Shown piece after piece: positions 13,749 to 25,876 of a stretch of 64,000 nucleotides of DNA. Within the stretch, counting starts at the first letter, position 1, and each line of letters opens with the position of its first letter. The DNA is from Cadophora sp. MPI-SDFR-AT-0126 (lineage: Eukaryota > Ascomycota > Leotiomycetes > Helotiales > Ploettnerulaceae). Location: assembly GCA_020747065.1 (NCBI GenBank), contig JAGMVK010000007.1:1-64000 (forward strand), read 5' to 3'. A model generated the notes under the pieces. The model did no database searches and had not been told where the DNA came from. It was given only the letters and a program-made list of their open reading frames with translations. The position numbers and the translations under genes were made by a program.

Positions 13749-14025
13749 TTAACAATAATAGATAGGAAATATCTAAGTCCAAACTAAACAAATATTCTTA
13801 TACCGAGTATAGTTATATTCTTTTTTTACCTGCTAATGATCCTTAGATTACAACAGTATGTGAACGTAACGAAGAAAACAGCCGACTGGGCGGCCCATTG
13901 CCAAGTCAATTTCTTCACCTACAGGAAACTCCTAGCGCTGAATCTCCAACTACCCAGAGCCCGTTGGTAAAGAAAACGAAGAGGGATACGCCATTGCCAT
14001 CTCGTTGCAGTCGTCCTCAACCGTA

Positions 14026-15552
14026 TTAAATCACACACTTGCTGTCATCCAGCCCTGGCCTCTTCACCCACTGGTACGCCACAGCTATGGCTGAAGGATT
14101 CGTTGGAGAAACTGCGATAAGGCCTTGTTTGTTTTGCTCCAGCGTAGATGTTTTGTGACCAGAAACTACCGGAGTAGTTGTCTTCACGACGGAGAAACAA
14201 GGGCCGAGGCTGTTCTCCTGAGGGATTACTAATTTACCATTTGCCATGTCCTGGTACTCCTCCTGTGCCTCAGGGCCACGCTCCTGGACCATGAGCTGAA
14301 GGAGATCCTGTATAGTGTCACCCGTGCCGGCTCGAGTTCGATCCAACAGGGCCTGAACGATATTGTCGAGGGAGTGAGTTCCGTTGCTCTTGGCTCGAAT
14401 TTCGGCGTCTAGTTTTACCAAAAACATGAGCCCACGGCCGTATGGTAGCGCCTGCTTAGCAGTGTCCGAGAATTGCAGCCCCGCTTGTTCCTCGTTGGTA
14501 ATATTGATATAACGATTGCCATAATAGCCTTTGGCAAGACTATTCATAACCTCAAGGAAACGATCGGTGGTTTGCATTCCGAAGCGGAACGGAAGCCTTG
14601 CAGAATAATACTCTGCAATGCCTTCTACGTACCAAGTAGTGTCAGCGCCGGTACCAGTCATCGTGGGCCAATTGTGGACCATCTCGTGTGCTAAAAGACC
14701 TTCAAGGTCTCTATTCGTGGTAGCATTGTCGTAGGTGAAAAGGAAAGATCGAAGAAGCGCTGAACCTCCAGAGCCACCAGCATGGCGAGCAAACACGCGA
14801 TATGTGTCTTCGCCGTCGCGGAAGTATCGCTGCATATTGCCGAACAGCTGTCCAGTCCAGACGGCAGCCTGGGTAATATTGAAAGGCGGCTCTCCGAACC
14901 AATACATTGAATAGTTAGATTGGGTCCCAGCTTCCGGGAAACTCTTCATTTGTCCGAAAGCGTAGAAAGTGCTTGCTAGCAAATCTGGCGTCCCAACCTT
15001 GGTCGCTGAGTTTTCGCCGAAGCTCCAGACTCCTCTCGTCCCTGCAGGCGCCTCGGCCAAATCCCAGTCGACGTTGATGGTAAAAATATTTCCTTCTGGG
15101 AGAGGAAGAAAGTTGTAGCCCGCCACGGTCGCTCCCAACCCATCTGGCTGGGTGCGGAATTCGAAACGAGGCCCTAGGTCCATTGAAGCAGGCTTGGCCG
15201 TGAACTTTAGAACCACGTCTCCATTAGTCGGCCTTGTGACAATGTATTTGCGCAAGCCTTCGTCTCCATGCTCGCCGTTGTCCACTTGCGCCAAAGATAA
15301 TCTGCCGCTGGCGTCAGATGCATCGATGGCATCACTGCTGTAAAACTGAGTCGGGGTGGTAGCGACTGCATTATTCATCGTAACAAGGGACTGGTTTGCG
15401 CTGACTTGGGGATTTTCAAGCGTGAGACGGACGCCTAGCGTGGCGATCTGATTGCCTTCGAAATTCGGTGTTAGCGTCATGTTTAGAGCTGGTGGTTGCT
15501 GGGCGTCGACAATGACGAGTAGAGAAAGGAGAAACTGCCATCGGAACAACAT
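14026..15552 (-). CDS. Secreted M61-like metallopeptidase
   Basis: Single-exon protein of 508 aa. The start is the ATG at 15552, because the frame further upstream has no ATG and this Met begins a signal peptide (MLFRWQFLLSLLVIVDA). Residues 289-295 read HEMVHNW, a zinc-binding HExxH followed by the Trp typical of M61 glycyl-aminopeptidase relatives, and EGIAEYY about 20 residues later supplies the expected third zinc ligand (Glu310). Several N-glycosylation sequons and a C-terminal Cys are visible. It probably acts outside the cell on peptides. It is transcribed divergently from the serine carboxypeptidase to its right, across an 0.83 kb shared promoter, and the pair sits alone between two A+T-rich blocks. 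Family assignment rests on motif spacing; substrate is unknown. Confidence 0.85.
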   Translation of the reverse strand: MLFRWQFLLSLLVIVDAQQPPALNMTLTPNFEGNQIATLGVRLTLENPQVSANQSLVTMNNAVATTPTQFYSSDAIDASDASGRLSLAQVDNGEHGDEGLRKYIVTRPTNGDVVLKFTAKPASMDLGPRFEFRTQPDGLGATVAGYNFLPLPEGNIFTINVDWDLAEAPAGTRGVWSFGENSATKVGTPDLLASTFYAFGQMKSFPEAGTQSNYSMYWFGEPPFNITQAAVWTGQLFGNMQRYFRDGEDTYRVFARHAGGSGGSALLRSFLFTYDNATTNRDLEGLLAHEMVHNWPTMTGTGADTTWYVEGIAEYYSARLPFRFGMQTTDRFLEVMNSLAKGYYGNRYINITNEEQAGLQFSDTAKQALPYGRGLMFLVKLDAEIRAKSNGTHSLDNIVQALLDRTRAGTGDTIQDLLQLMVQERGPEAQEEYQDMANGKLVIPQENSLGPCFSVVKTTTPVVSGHKTSTLEQNKQGLIAVSPTNPSAIAVAYQWVKRPGLDDSKCVI

Positions 15553-16384
15553 TGTTGAGAACTGTGACCTTGTTGGTATTTCGAATCCAGAATACAAGTT
15601 GTTTTAGCTTCGAGTCCGATAGCTGAGTGAGTCTTTTCTGTAGTTCTAAGTAGGTGCTTAAGGGCTGTCGTATCTATATTACTAATTCTTCTCGTTATGG
15701 GCGACAAACTGATAGCCTGAACATGAACCCCCCCTGCGAGGTAAGAAGGTGAGCAATATTTCACCGAAGGGTCACATTCACAGAGCTGCAGGAAAGGGGG
15801 TTTGCAGTGGGTCTCGCCACCCCTTGTACGGCAGTAAAGTAATTCTTCCAATCAACAGTCTAAAATTCTGGAATTTTCTCCACAAGTTTCCTTATGTTAA
15901 GGCAGAAACACGGGGGGTTGCGAGACCACTGAAAACCCCCTTTAGTACCATCGTATTCGCAACGGATGTTGCTAACCGTTCAGAGAAGGTGGACGTTCCG
16001 TATCCAATTTACCCGTCATAACTCGAGTACAGAGTGGTATGGTGCAAGCATCCTCCCGGAGCCAGGGTCGCTGCAGCTGGGCATTGACCGAGCTGTGGCT
16101 AGCTACGGGGCAGTCACCAACAATCTCCCCCTGTTGAACTGTATATAAAGTGTATTAGCGATTCGGCAGTTAGCATGTGCTTGGGCGATCAATACATTTT
16201 CAACCTATTCCTTGTAGTACTTTGTGTCGTCGAGCCCTTTCCCGGAGCTATATATTGCTCAGGGTGTCCGACACACTCATGCGGAGTACCTCTTTGAGGT
16301 GGCTGTGGATTTTACACCTTAGCAGATCATACGCTCAGGAACTGGACACTCATTCTTCCCTTTCCCTTCAACTATCCACTCAAT
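15553..16384. promoter_or_regulatory. Divergent promoter of the two secreted peptidases
   Basis: 832 bp between the two start codons. It holds a TATA-like TATATAAA at 16142-16149 on the carboxypeptidase side and the inverted repeat at 15793-15943. No convincing open frame: small frames here are shadows or chance. Confidence 0.6.
15793..15943. repeat. Short inverted repeat, ~30-bp arms
   Basis: The left arm 15793-15823 and right arm 15914-15943 are inverted copies, with shared core GCGAGACC..ACTG..AAACCCCCTTT on one strand of each, separated by about 90 bp. No obvious target-site duplication. It could be a MITE-like remnant or a promoter element for the two flanking genes. Confidence 0.7.
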
Positions 16385-18183
16385 ATGATGTTCCGCCACA
16401 ACTTTCTGCAAGCGCTTCTCTCATATTCTGCTCTCGCATCCCTTACTCTACATCACAGCCGAGCAAACGAGAACGCTCCTTTCGCCCAACAGCTCGACAA
16501 CCGCGCATGTAATACAAGTGTAAAGCAATGGGCAGGCTACGTAAATGTTTCTGACACGAAAGACCTGTTCTTTTGTAAGTTGAATTGGACAGGAATGCCA
16601 CCCTCTGATATGCTTCGTATTCTAACCATTTCCGTGACAAACCCAGGGTTTTTTGAGAGTAGGCATGATCCTACGAACAATCCGATAATCCTTTGGCTTA
16701 ATGGGTACGCCCAATTCTTGACAAACAAGTTTGTGGGTAAAATGGGCTATACGCTTACTCTTGGCACAGCGGACCGGGCGCTTCATCACTTATTGGACTC
16801 TTCGAGGAAATCGGTCCATGTTCGATTGCAGGGGATAGTAAGAGCACGATCCCAAATCCCTATAGCTGGGTTAATAATGCAAGCTTGCTCTTCCTTGAGT
16901 AAGCTGCCAGCGTCCTACACTGATCGCATGAAGCACTTTGCTGACCCTGAAGCCTAGTCAACCAGCCGGTGTTGGCCTGTCGACAGCAAAGACTAAGGCG
17001 GATATTCCCGTAACACTTGAACAGGCAGCTGCCGACTTCAACCTGTTTCTTCGCACTGTCTTTACCCAGCTACTCCCTCAATACAGCCAAAACCAGGTCT
17101 TTGTTGCGGGTGAATCCTTTGGCGGAAGTTACGTACCCTACTTCGTCAATCATATCCTAAGAAAGCAAGCAACCAACTCATCAGATGTCTATACTGGACA
17201 GATCAGTTCCATAATCCTTGTTGATGCTGCTGTAGAGGACAGCAATCTGGCCACGGGACTATTCGATCTCCTCTGCTACCCCCCTGTTGGTCCTAAATTG
17301 AATGCAACGGCGTGCGAGGCTATGGCAGCAGCGGTTCCTGCATGCGAGAAGAAGGGCCGGGTGTGCTTAGACACTTATACGAAGGAGGACTGCTCTCTAG
17401 ACGAGTGTGACGTGGTTAGCAGATGGATGTATGACAACGTTGTAGAAGGGGGTTTAAACCCGTATGATTGTATGCACCCACCCTTACCTACAGGCTCGTG
17501 TTTCTTGAATAACGCATGCTAATTCAGACTATTGAAATAGTGCGCATCCCTTGCCATGGCCCTCCTGTTTGTCGCCAGGGCAATAACAGTAGTGGCTCGG
17601 GGTCAATTGAGTATTATGTTAAAACTCTAGAAATCCAACGGTTGATGAGACTACGGTCGAGTGATTACAGAGATATCAATTTCGACATCAACCAACTGTG
17701 GGCGGACTCAGGTGCTGCCACTGTACCCACAACGAGAGAGCTGTCTTATATCATAGACAACTCAAATGTGAGGACTCTCATCATCAACGGCAACTATGAT
17801 GCCGAGGTGTAAGTAGTCCTAATTCCAGCCACTCCACTTACTCTCCTTATACAATTTTCTCTTGCATGTTCTAGACTGACGGAATTACCACCCCATGTAG
17901 ATCGACAATTGCAAATATGCGAGTCTACGATAATCTTCCCTGGAAGGGCCAAGCTTCATATCGACATGAGGTCTTTCGAGATTGGCAGTGGATAGATGAT
18001 CGCGATGGGAAGACGAGAAAGGGTGGCCAAGTCAAAGGCGTTGATCGGTTGTTCTTCGTCACTGTCGACGACGCTGGTCATATGAGCCCGGCTGATCAGC
18101 CACAGGCAGTCCAGCGTATCGTGAACAGTTGGGTGCAGCAGTCGGATATATTTGCGACAGGAAAGACCAGAGGTCCCGCCTAG
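16385..18183 (+). CDS. Secreted serine carboxypeptidase (S10)
   Basis: Six exons: 16385-16574, 16647-16704, 16770-16898, 16958-17469, 17541-17808 and 17901-18183, giving 479 aa. Splicing restores the family motifs that are broken in genomic reading: DLFFWFFESR across intron 1, WLNGGPGASS across intron 2 and FLDQPAGVGLS across intron 3. The catalytic triad is Ser179 (GESFGGSY), Asp383 (GNYDAEV) and His446 (DDAGHMSPADQP). An N-terminal hydrophobic stretch (FLQALLSYSALASL) is a likely signal sequence. Length is normal for S10 enzymes, which remove C-terminal residues at acid pH. All introns have plausible GT..AG ends, so the gene looks intact despite lying between RIP blocks. It is divergent from the M61-like gene. 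The first exon's start is the least certain part. Confidence 0.88.
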
Positions 18184-19184
18184 ACTCAGTGTTGAAAAAT
18201 GCCAATAAATGCAAAGAGTGCGATACCGACCGTCTTTTGTAGGGAGCTAAGATCAGATAGACATACACACAGTGTTGATGCCCACAAGTGCTTGCATAGT
18301 TCACAACATTTTTCGCTACTGGAATATTCGCGACGAATTATCTGCTGATTGGGAAGTAGTTGCAGGCCGCAAACTAAGCTTATTATCACGTGTTAAGACT
18401 CAAAGAGATTCGCTTCACACATTAATAGTGGGCTTCGGTCATGTGATGACCAGTGTATTTTGAGTACTTAAAAAACGTCGCTTGGAAACAAGCTGTGGCT
18501 GCACTATGGCAGCATTAAACTGCTATGTGGCCAACTGGGTTCAGCGGACCCTAGTCTGTCGTAAGCTTCGTTGCGCAAGTTTGTCACTCACGAAGTATTT
18601 GTGGCGGGTTATACTAGGTTACAAGGTTGTGGGGAAGAAGCCTAGGAGGTGCGGAGATTTATTGTCGCGCCTCGGGAGAAGGACCTTGCGGAGGATCGTA
18701 GCAAGGATATATTAAATGGCCCGTTTGAATCCCAAGATTGAACTGCTCGTATTGGATTTTTTCATGGTTCACCCTGTATCGAATAGTCTTCCACGATGCT
18801 CAGTTATGAGGATACACGAGTGCGGTAGTTTAGGAGAAGGACTATCGGATAGCTAGGAGAGACCTACAAGGTTTGAGGCGGAACTGTAATATACACTTCG
18901 CAAGTAAGCTTTTCGATGATTTCATAGACCCGATGAATTCGGATAATCAGGCACCGGAGAGAACTTTGGAAGCCCCGACCAATATGACGATGTTATTAAA
19001 AGTTACACTTTATCAGGGATGTTGAACCTATAAGGCCATGGATCTTATACGGAGGTACTATCTAGCCATCGATCATGCCAGGTATATCACATGCAGTTGA
19101 GTAGCTTGTCAAAGAACCTTCTCTTTGAGCGTTTTAGCTTATTTCGAAGGCGAATAGCTAACACTAGGCGCTAAGTAGTGACAA
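18184..19184. other. Intergenic, no gene recognised
   Basis: GC-normal sequence downstream of the carboxypeptidase. Short frames at 18272-18463 and 18482-18715 have no recognisable domain or start context. I see no RNA gene or repeat. Confidence 0.5.
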
Positions 19185-19210
19185 TCTAAACCCCTAACCT
19201 TAACCCTAAT
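19185..19210 (+). repeat. Interstitial telomere-like tract (right)
   Basis: Short run containing CCCCTAACC and TTAACCCTAA, same strand orientation as the tract at 13702-13748, and placed at the junction with the next A+T-rich block. Confidence 0.55.
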
Positions 19211-22200
19211 TCGCTAGCGATCTGATTTACTACGCCATACTACATATCCGGCATAGCTTTATAGGAAGCTGTGTATTATAAGACTATTAGTAAGTCTAAA
19301 ATATGATATATTCTTTAAAAGCTAAGTCTATTTATATATAATAAAAAATACTTTGAATATTAATTTTAGTAAAGACCTTAGCTTATCTAAGATATATAAA
19401 GACTTTCTTAATTAGAAATAATAAGTACTAATCTTTCTATATAATCTTATTTAGTTTTTAATAGTTAATATAAAAGTATGAGCTATTATTTAGTTTTTTA
19501 ATAAATAAGGTAAAGTAAGTAAAGAAGATATAACTAAGAATAATAAAACTTTTATTAAGATTTTTCTGAAGGTATTTTTTTATTAGAGTTTTATTTTATT
19601 CTATTAATATAGTAGTCTATAACTATAATTAATTTTAGCTTCTAACTTAATCTTAGAGTCTAGTTTTAGTACCGAGATAAAAAGAGTATTTATAGTAGTC
19701 TCTAAGAATATAATAGTATACTCTTAATATTAGAATGAGAGTTTCTTTTATAAAATATCCTTATATAATTCTTCTTTAGTAGAAAGTACTTATAGCTTAG
19801 CTTTTTAAACTATTTAGTTAATAGTTTTATTTATCTCGCTTAGTGTAACTATAAAGAACTCTTACTTTTTCTAATAAAGGATATAATAGAAAGCTATTAT
19901 ATTAATCTTAATAATATTTATCTTTAGTAGAGTCCTTTATTTTAAGATTAAGTATTAATATATAAGAATTTCTTATATAAAAGTAATTAAGCAAAATTTA
20001 TTAGATATAAGATTATAAAGTTCTTTTTCTATTTATTAGAGTAAGTTAGTAGTTTCTATTATATAAATATAAGTAAAGTATTTGTAAGAGATTACTTAGT
20101 TTTTCTAATAGTATTAGTTATAAAGTTATTTAATATTATAGTATTTTTTTTTATATTACTTAGCAAGTAATATAATATATAGAAATCAATAGAGATATAG
20201 ATTAAGACTTATAAGAAAGTAGATCTATAATTTATAATTCTATCAGCTATTTATTAGTAATATAAGTAATAGCTATAATAATATCTTAAGTCTATTAAGT
20301 AATGTTTTCCTTATTTATTACTACTTATTATTAAAAGATATCTTATTAATTAGTAACTTAAATATTATAGGGATTTAGAGATTATATAGTATCGCAGATA
20401 GTATATAAGAGTCTTAGAAGTATTATAAGAATATCTTTATTATAAGACTATACTAAGTATTAGTTTTTAATATTAAGCTATATATTAAAATAAGTTATTT
20501 AGGTTTATTCTAAGATAATCTTATAGTTTCTAAAATCTAATAGTATAAAAGAGATTTATTTCTAAACTTACTAATTAATTAGTATATTTAAAAGAATAGT
20601 ATATAATACAACGTTATTAGCTTAGTTATTATAACCTTTTACTTATATAAGATTAGAGAGTAGAATAAGAATAATACTAAACTTTTTAGTAAAATCTTTA
20701 GTAAGTTTAGTATTAATAAAAATAAATCCGCTTATTCTAGAATTAGATAATATAAAAAAAGTAATTCTAATACTATTATAAAATAATATATAAAAAATAA
20801 TAAAACTTTTACTACTTATTAACTAATATATATTAATTTCCTAAAAATTAATTATTTACTTTAAAAAAGATTCTTTTTTAAAAGTTTTTAATTTTCTAAA
20901 TTAGTAGTATTTTCTAATTTTTCCTAGTCTTTATTAGCCTTAAAAAAGTCTTTATCTAAGAACTATTCTAATATTTTAATTTCTAAGATACTTAAGTTAA
21001 TAAGATTATAAGACTTAAAGTAATCTTTAATTATATATCTTACTTTCTTATAGTTCTAATAAATAATAGACTTTTAAATACTAAGAGCTATAAGAAATAA
21101 TTAAAAAAAGTATAGAAACTATAAGAACTAAGAGAGTATTATTTACTAAGAGAAAAGTAAAAAAAAAATTTATAAAAATAAGATTAAAGAGTTTTAAGTA
21201 AATAAAGATATTATATAAATCAAAAGAATATTCTAGTAGTATTATTCTTAGATATAATAAACCTTTTTATCTAAGAAATCTATAATAAAGATAAAATCTT
21301 AGAAACTTCTATTAGAAGTAAACTTATATATAATTTAATCTTATAGAAATAAATAAAGGGAATTATAAAAATAATTTATAAGATATCTATTAAAGAGAAT
21401 ATAAGTATCTTAAACTAATTTAAGAAAATAAGAATAGTATTTTATAAATAATTCTATTAAAAATATCTATAGCTTATTTAAAGCTATCTTAGTATTTTAT
21501 TACTTAAAAGTATTACTATAAATACTTCTTAAGTAATTAATTATTTCTTTGATATTAATAAACGACTTTATTACTTCTTATTTAAAGCGTAGTAGTAAGT
21601 AGCCTTAAGTATCTCCTTTAGTATAGTTATATACTATAATAATATAAGACTTTTTATTAAAGTACTAATTAGAATTAATATCTAGCTTACTTAGTATTAA
21701 TATAGACTAAGTATATTACTTTAAGCTCTTAGAATTACCGAAGAATTTATTAATATATAATTTCTAGGAATATTTTTTATAACTTAAATAATAAGTTTAG
21801 TTAGTAAAATAAGAAAGACTAAGATCTTTATTAAAAAAGTTATTATTACTTAAATCTCTATTATTACTAGAGGAATTCTAAGTATTTAATTATTTTAGAA
21901 GAATAAGAACTTATTATATAATCTTATCTTACTTATTCTATTACTTATTTAGTTTTTTTAATATTTTTTAAAAGTCTTTTTAGATTTATTTTAGTTATAT
22001 AGCTAAAGTCTACTCAGTATTTTCATTTTTAAAGTTATTATTTATTAGAGATATTATATTAAAGTATAAGCTAAGTAATATAAGATTATTTTATCTGCGT
22101 TTTTTAGTTTAGTAATAAAGAGAGATATAAAAAAAATATTAGGTAATAATAGAGACTTTATTAGTATAAGAAGTATAATAAATAGCTCGCGTAGTTATAT

Positions 22201-23880
22201 ATATATCGTAGATTATAAGTATATTATAAATCACAAGACTTAAGAGTTATAAGAAGTAACTAAATATAATATTATAATAGAACTAGTAGCTATACCTCTT
22301 ATACTTAAGCTTAAGACTCTTTTTAAAACTTCTTTTTTTCTTATCTTTTCTACTTTATATTATAGCTATTAATAAACTTCCGTTAAGCTATTATAAGAAG
22401 AGTAAGATTAGTTAATTATTAAAAAAAAGAGAAACGCTAATAAGTAAGTAAAGAAAAAGACTCTAAAAAAGCTATAATAAATCTTATTAGATTTTCTAAA
22501 GAAGTTGATTTTACTTATCTAAAAGAAGGTTTCTAGTATAATAGTAGATAAGATATAATATCTTATAATATATAACTAAATTATATCTGAAAAGTACTTG
22601 AAGAAATAGATATATTATAAAAGAGAGAGAGAGAGAAAGAGAAGCTAAAAGTATAACTTAACTAAGAATATTAGGACTTTCGTAGATAAAAGTAGTCTTT
22701 TTTAATATAATAGCTTAATAGAAGTTTATTAATAATTATAATATAAAGTCAAAAAAATAAAAAAAAAGAGGTTTTAAAAGAAGTCTTAAGCTTAAGTATA
22801 GAAAATACAGTTACTAGTCTTATTATAATATTATATCTAGTTATCTTCTATAACTTCTAAGTTTTGTAATCTATAATATATATATAATCTGCGATATATA
22901 TATAATTATACGAACTATCTATTACAATTACCTTATTTCTTTAGAAAATCTTAATATTAGCTTATATTATATAATTCTAATAATAGAAATAGTATTAAAA
23001 ACTCCGCGAATTATACTATAAGATTACTTAAAAACTTTTTTAATTATATTAAATTTAAGATTTTATAAAAAGAGCTTAGTATAACTATTAATTCTACCTT
23101 TATTTTATATCTAATTTATCTTAAGTAAACTACACCTAATTTTACTTATTTTTAGCTTAATTAATTCAGTAGATTATTCTCTATAAAATACACTTTTTAA
23201 TTATTACTAGCGTTCACTTTTTACAAAGGATTAATTTATATAGAGTATAAGGCGAGCGCTAAGTGCGCTAGACTACTAATTCTAGGCCTATGCCTACCGC
23301 TCTTCTTAGGCGTATATCGTAAGTACTACTAATCTAAATTAAGTAAAAATTTAGTTATTATAATAGCTCGTGTCCTTAGCTTTCTTTTTATCTAAAAATC
23401 GTTAAAAACGTATAATTATCGTATATATAAGACCGCTCGCGAGCTACTGATTCCGCGCCTATAGCGTAAACTACTGATTCCGCCGCGTGCCCCTTTAGGC
23501 CTATAGTAATAAGATACTAATATACTTAGTAGTTCAATACCTAACACTAGTCTAGTTAAGAAGCGTCGTTGATCACTATTTTATTTCACTTTAGTAAATA
23601 ATATATTCTAGTAGATAATAATATTTAAGTATAATCAACAAAGAATTATTAAAAATAATATTAATACTAGGTAGTGCTCTAAGCTAAATATTAATAAGAG
23701 AGCTAGAAGTACTAAATAATCAAAATAATCAAACAATCAAATAATTAAGTAATTAAATAACTAAATAATTAAACAACTAAACAATCAAACAACTAAACAA
23801 TTAAACAATCAAACAACTAAAGACCTAAAGAACTAAACAACTAAATAACTAAACAACTAAAGAACCAAAGAACCAAAGAA
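19211..23880. repeat. Second A+T-rich RIP-like block
   Basis: Very A+T-rich, TpA-dense sequence with no open frame of note. It contains the large inverted repeat at 22175-22930, a slightly GC-richer segment at 23.22-23.52 kb with a repeated CTACTGATTCCGC motif, and the 8-bp satellite at its right end. I recognise no transposase or polyprotein remnant. Confidence 0.7.
22175..22930. repeat. Inverted repeat with ~220-bp arms
   Basis: Left arm about 22175-22395 and right arm about 22707-22930 match as reverse complements with scattered transitions. Shared blocks include TACTTAAGCTTAAGACT, ACTTTATATTATA and TTATTAATAAACTTC. The spacer of about 310 bp shows no match. Most likely the ends of a small non-autonomous DNA transposon, or two oppositely oriented copies of a repeat, subsequently mutated. 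Confidence 0.75.
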
Positions 23881-23890
23881 CCAAAGAATT
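23714..23890 (+). repeat. 8-bp satellite (AAACAACT)n
   Basis: About 22 units of an 8-bp motif, mainly AAACAACT and AAACAATC, grading into AAAGAACC at the right end. It lies immediately beyond the 3' end of the cupin gene and marks the edge of the A+T-rich block. Confidence 0.8.
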
Positions 23891-23925
23891 AGCCAACTCC
23901 TCTATCACACTCGTCGTATTACCAC

Positions 23926-24770
23926 CTAGTATATTGGGAGACTACACTTCTTCATGCACTTCTCCACGGCAATGATCACCCCCTGCGGGATCTTGTTCCT
24001 GATACTATTAATATCTCTGCCGTTAACGGCGGCATCAGGGAAGCCGAGGGCGGCTGCAACGACCTGTAAGTAATTAATGTTAGCACCTTATCAATTTCCG
24101 CCCTCAAGAAGATTTCATCACGTACTTCACCATTGAGGGAAAAGAATGTACTCTCCAGTGTAGTTCCTGGGTCGGACGATGACAAGGAAGAGACAAATAT
24201 AGACGGCTTGCAAGATGGATTGAGTTGGTAGTGAATCGCGCCGGCTGGGAAAACGGTGCCTTGGTATTGCGATAGGTCCTGGACGATCTCACCTGTTCCG
24301 CCGCCAGGGCCAACGAGGCCTGGAATCAGGGTGCCCGTGGTGAGATTGCCCTGCGTGACGACAAGGGATTCGATCTGTGGATGAGTGTGAGGAACGAGCA
24401 AACTGCACGGGTTGAGGAAGGCCGTGACGGTAGAGATGTCCTGGTCTACGAGGATCGGGAAGCTCGCGGCCACAGCAGCCGTGACCTTGCCAGCCAGATC
24501 AGAAGGCCCTATGTTGTAGTCGAAGACGATTCGAGAGCGGAGAGCGGCACCGGAAAGGAGGTTGCCAGTGGCTGGATCGACAAGGAGACGCTGGAAGCGC
24601 TCGGTAGCGGATGGGGACGTGAATAAGTCTTGGTATAGGGCCTTCCTGTCGGAGGTCGCAGCAGGATGAGCAGGAGCTATAGAGGATGAACTGGGACTGG
24701 AATCGGAAGTTGGGAGGGCAATGGTGCCTGCAGCAAAGGCGATGACAATGGCTTTGAGGAGGGGAGACAT
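23926..24770 (-). CDS. Secreted germin/spherulin-like cupin
   Basis: Two exons (24770-24126 and 24063-23926) give 260 aa. The intron has a GTACGT donor, a GCTAAC branch site and a TTACAG acceptor; splicing replaces an unconserved tail with VVAAALGFPD and an ending rich in Lys/Cys. An N-terminal signal peptide (AIVIAFAAGTIALP) is followed by a single cupin domain with the metal-binding motif PCSLLVPHTHPQIESLV (His, His, Glu) and the second motif GTVFPAGAIHYQLNPSC. Related fungal and slime-mould spherulins are secreted or wall-associated. A minus-strand TATATA lies about 110 bp upstream at 24880-24887. The gene abuts the 8-bp satellite at its 3' side. Enzymatic activity, such as oxalate oxidation or superoxide dismutation, cannot be claimed. 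Confidence 0.87.
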
Positions 24771-25876
24771 TGTGACTTCTGTGGAGCTGGGCGAGTGGTG
24801 TGTAATATTGGTGTATGTGGAGGAAACAAGTATCGACTGATCAGTTGAATAGTCTGGAGGATGCCACGGGCAGAAGGTAGTATATATGTAGTAATGTATG
24901 GACAGTCAGTCTAGATGACGCTTTAATGAGTATTTGAGATCTGATGGTTAGCGAAAATTTCTTCAACTTAGAGAGCATATCGTCAATTTAATAGTTGTCT
25001 AATTATGTCCAAATCTAAATATACAAACAAGTAAGAAATTCGGGATAGTAAATGTCGCTGATAGTCCTAGGATTATTGGCGCTATGGCTTTCCGGAGTAA
25101 AAGTTACCCGGAAGCCATTTCATTGAAGCTGAGGAGAGAGTGAACAACTAATTTGATGGAAACGAAAGCATTCTGCAATCTTGTGGTGGCAGTTTTGGCC
25201 TGACGATACTGGAGCCAAAGGGGCTATTGGTTGTTGCAAGTTGTGGCTGAAAGGCTGAAGGCTGAGCTTCGGCTGTCAGCATTGCCGGCCTCACGACGGC
25301 CAGGCGGATTGATTCTTTCCGGCATGCCAGCTCTCGGAGTAAACTGAATGGGGTTTAGAAGAAGGATGGGCAAACAAATGAGGTTATTATTGATGTTGGA
25401 TATGCCTTGGCAGAAATCTGGGGAGGTGCTCTTGCAACCATGCACGCAGGTGATGAAGCGAACCTGGAGAGGGTTTCCGTGACTTTGCAATTATAAGAAA
25501 ATAACTTTGACATCCTTTGCTTTTGGCACACGTTTCTGGTAGTAGAAAAATTTACTAGTGTTAACACACATCTTGAAAGCATAAACTGTTAAAGCAGATC
25601 CAGGGGCCAGAGGCATGGAATAGTCAGCATGGTCTGCTCTGCTAAGAATAATCGCCAACAAGGAGGTCAGTTGATTTTATGGACTCCTGCAGCTGCATGG
25701 CTAGGTGCTCGTGTGTTGTCAGAATCCACTGCCAATCAGGAGATCGGTAAATTTTCCCTGCCCCGCTCACCCACTTCTTTGAACCCAAGATCCATCGTGG
25801 TATGGGAATCGATGGCACCTAATCGAGGATGAGAGAGCCTGGCATATAGTCTCGACGTAGCCATACGTACTTTATG
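24771..25876. other. Intergenic: cupin promoter, no gene seen
   Basis: Holds the presumed promoter of the cupin gene (TATA-like 24880-24887) and the 3' flank of the regulator gene. Small frames such as 25224-25490 (-) and 25629-25832 (+) show no domain or codon pattern that would support a gene. Confidence 0.5.

Noticed and set aside
16385..18183. Serine carboxypeptidase as a frameshifted pseudogene
   Set aside because: Raw frames break at several points, but each break coincides with a good GT..AG intron whose removal restores a family motif, and the summed exon length is a multiple of three.
23714..23890. CRISPR-like array
   Set aside because: The repeat is a contiguous 8-bp satellite without spacers, in a eukaryotic genome.
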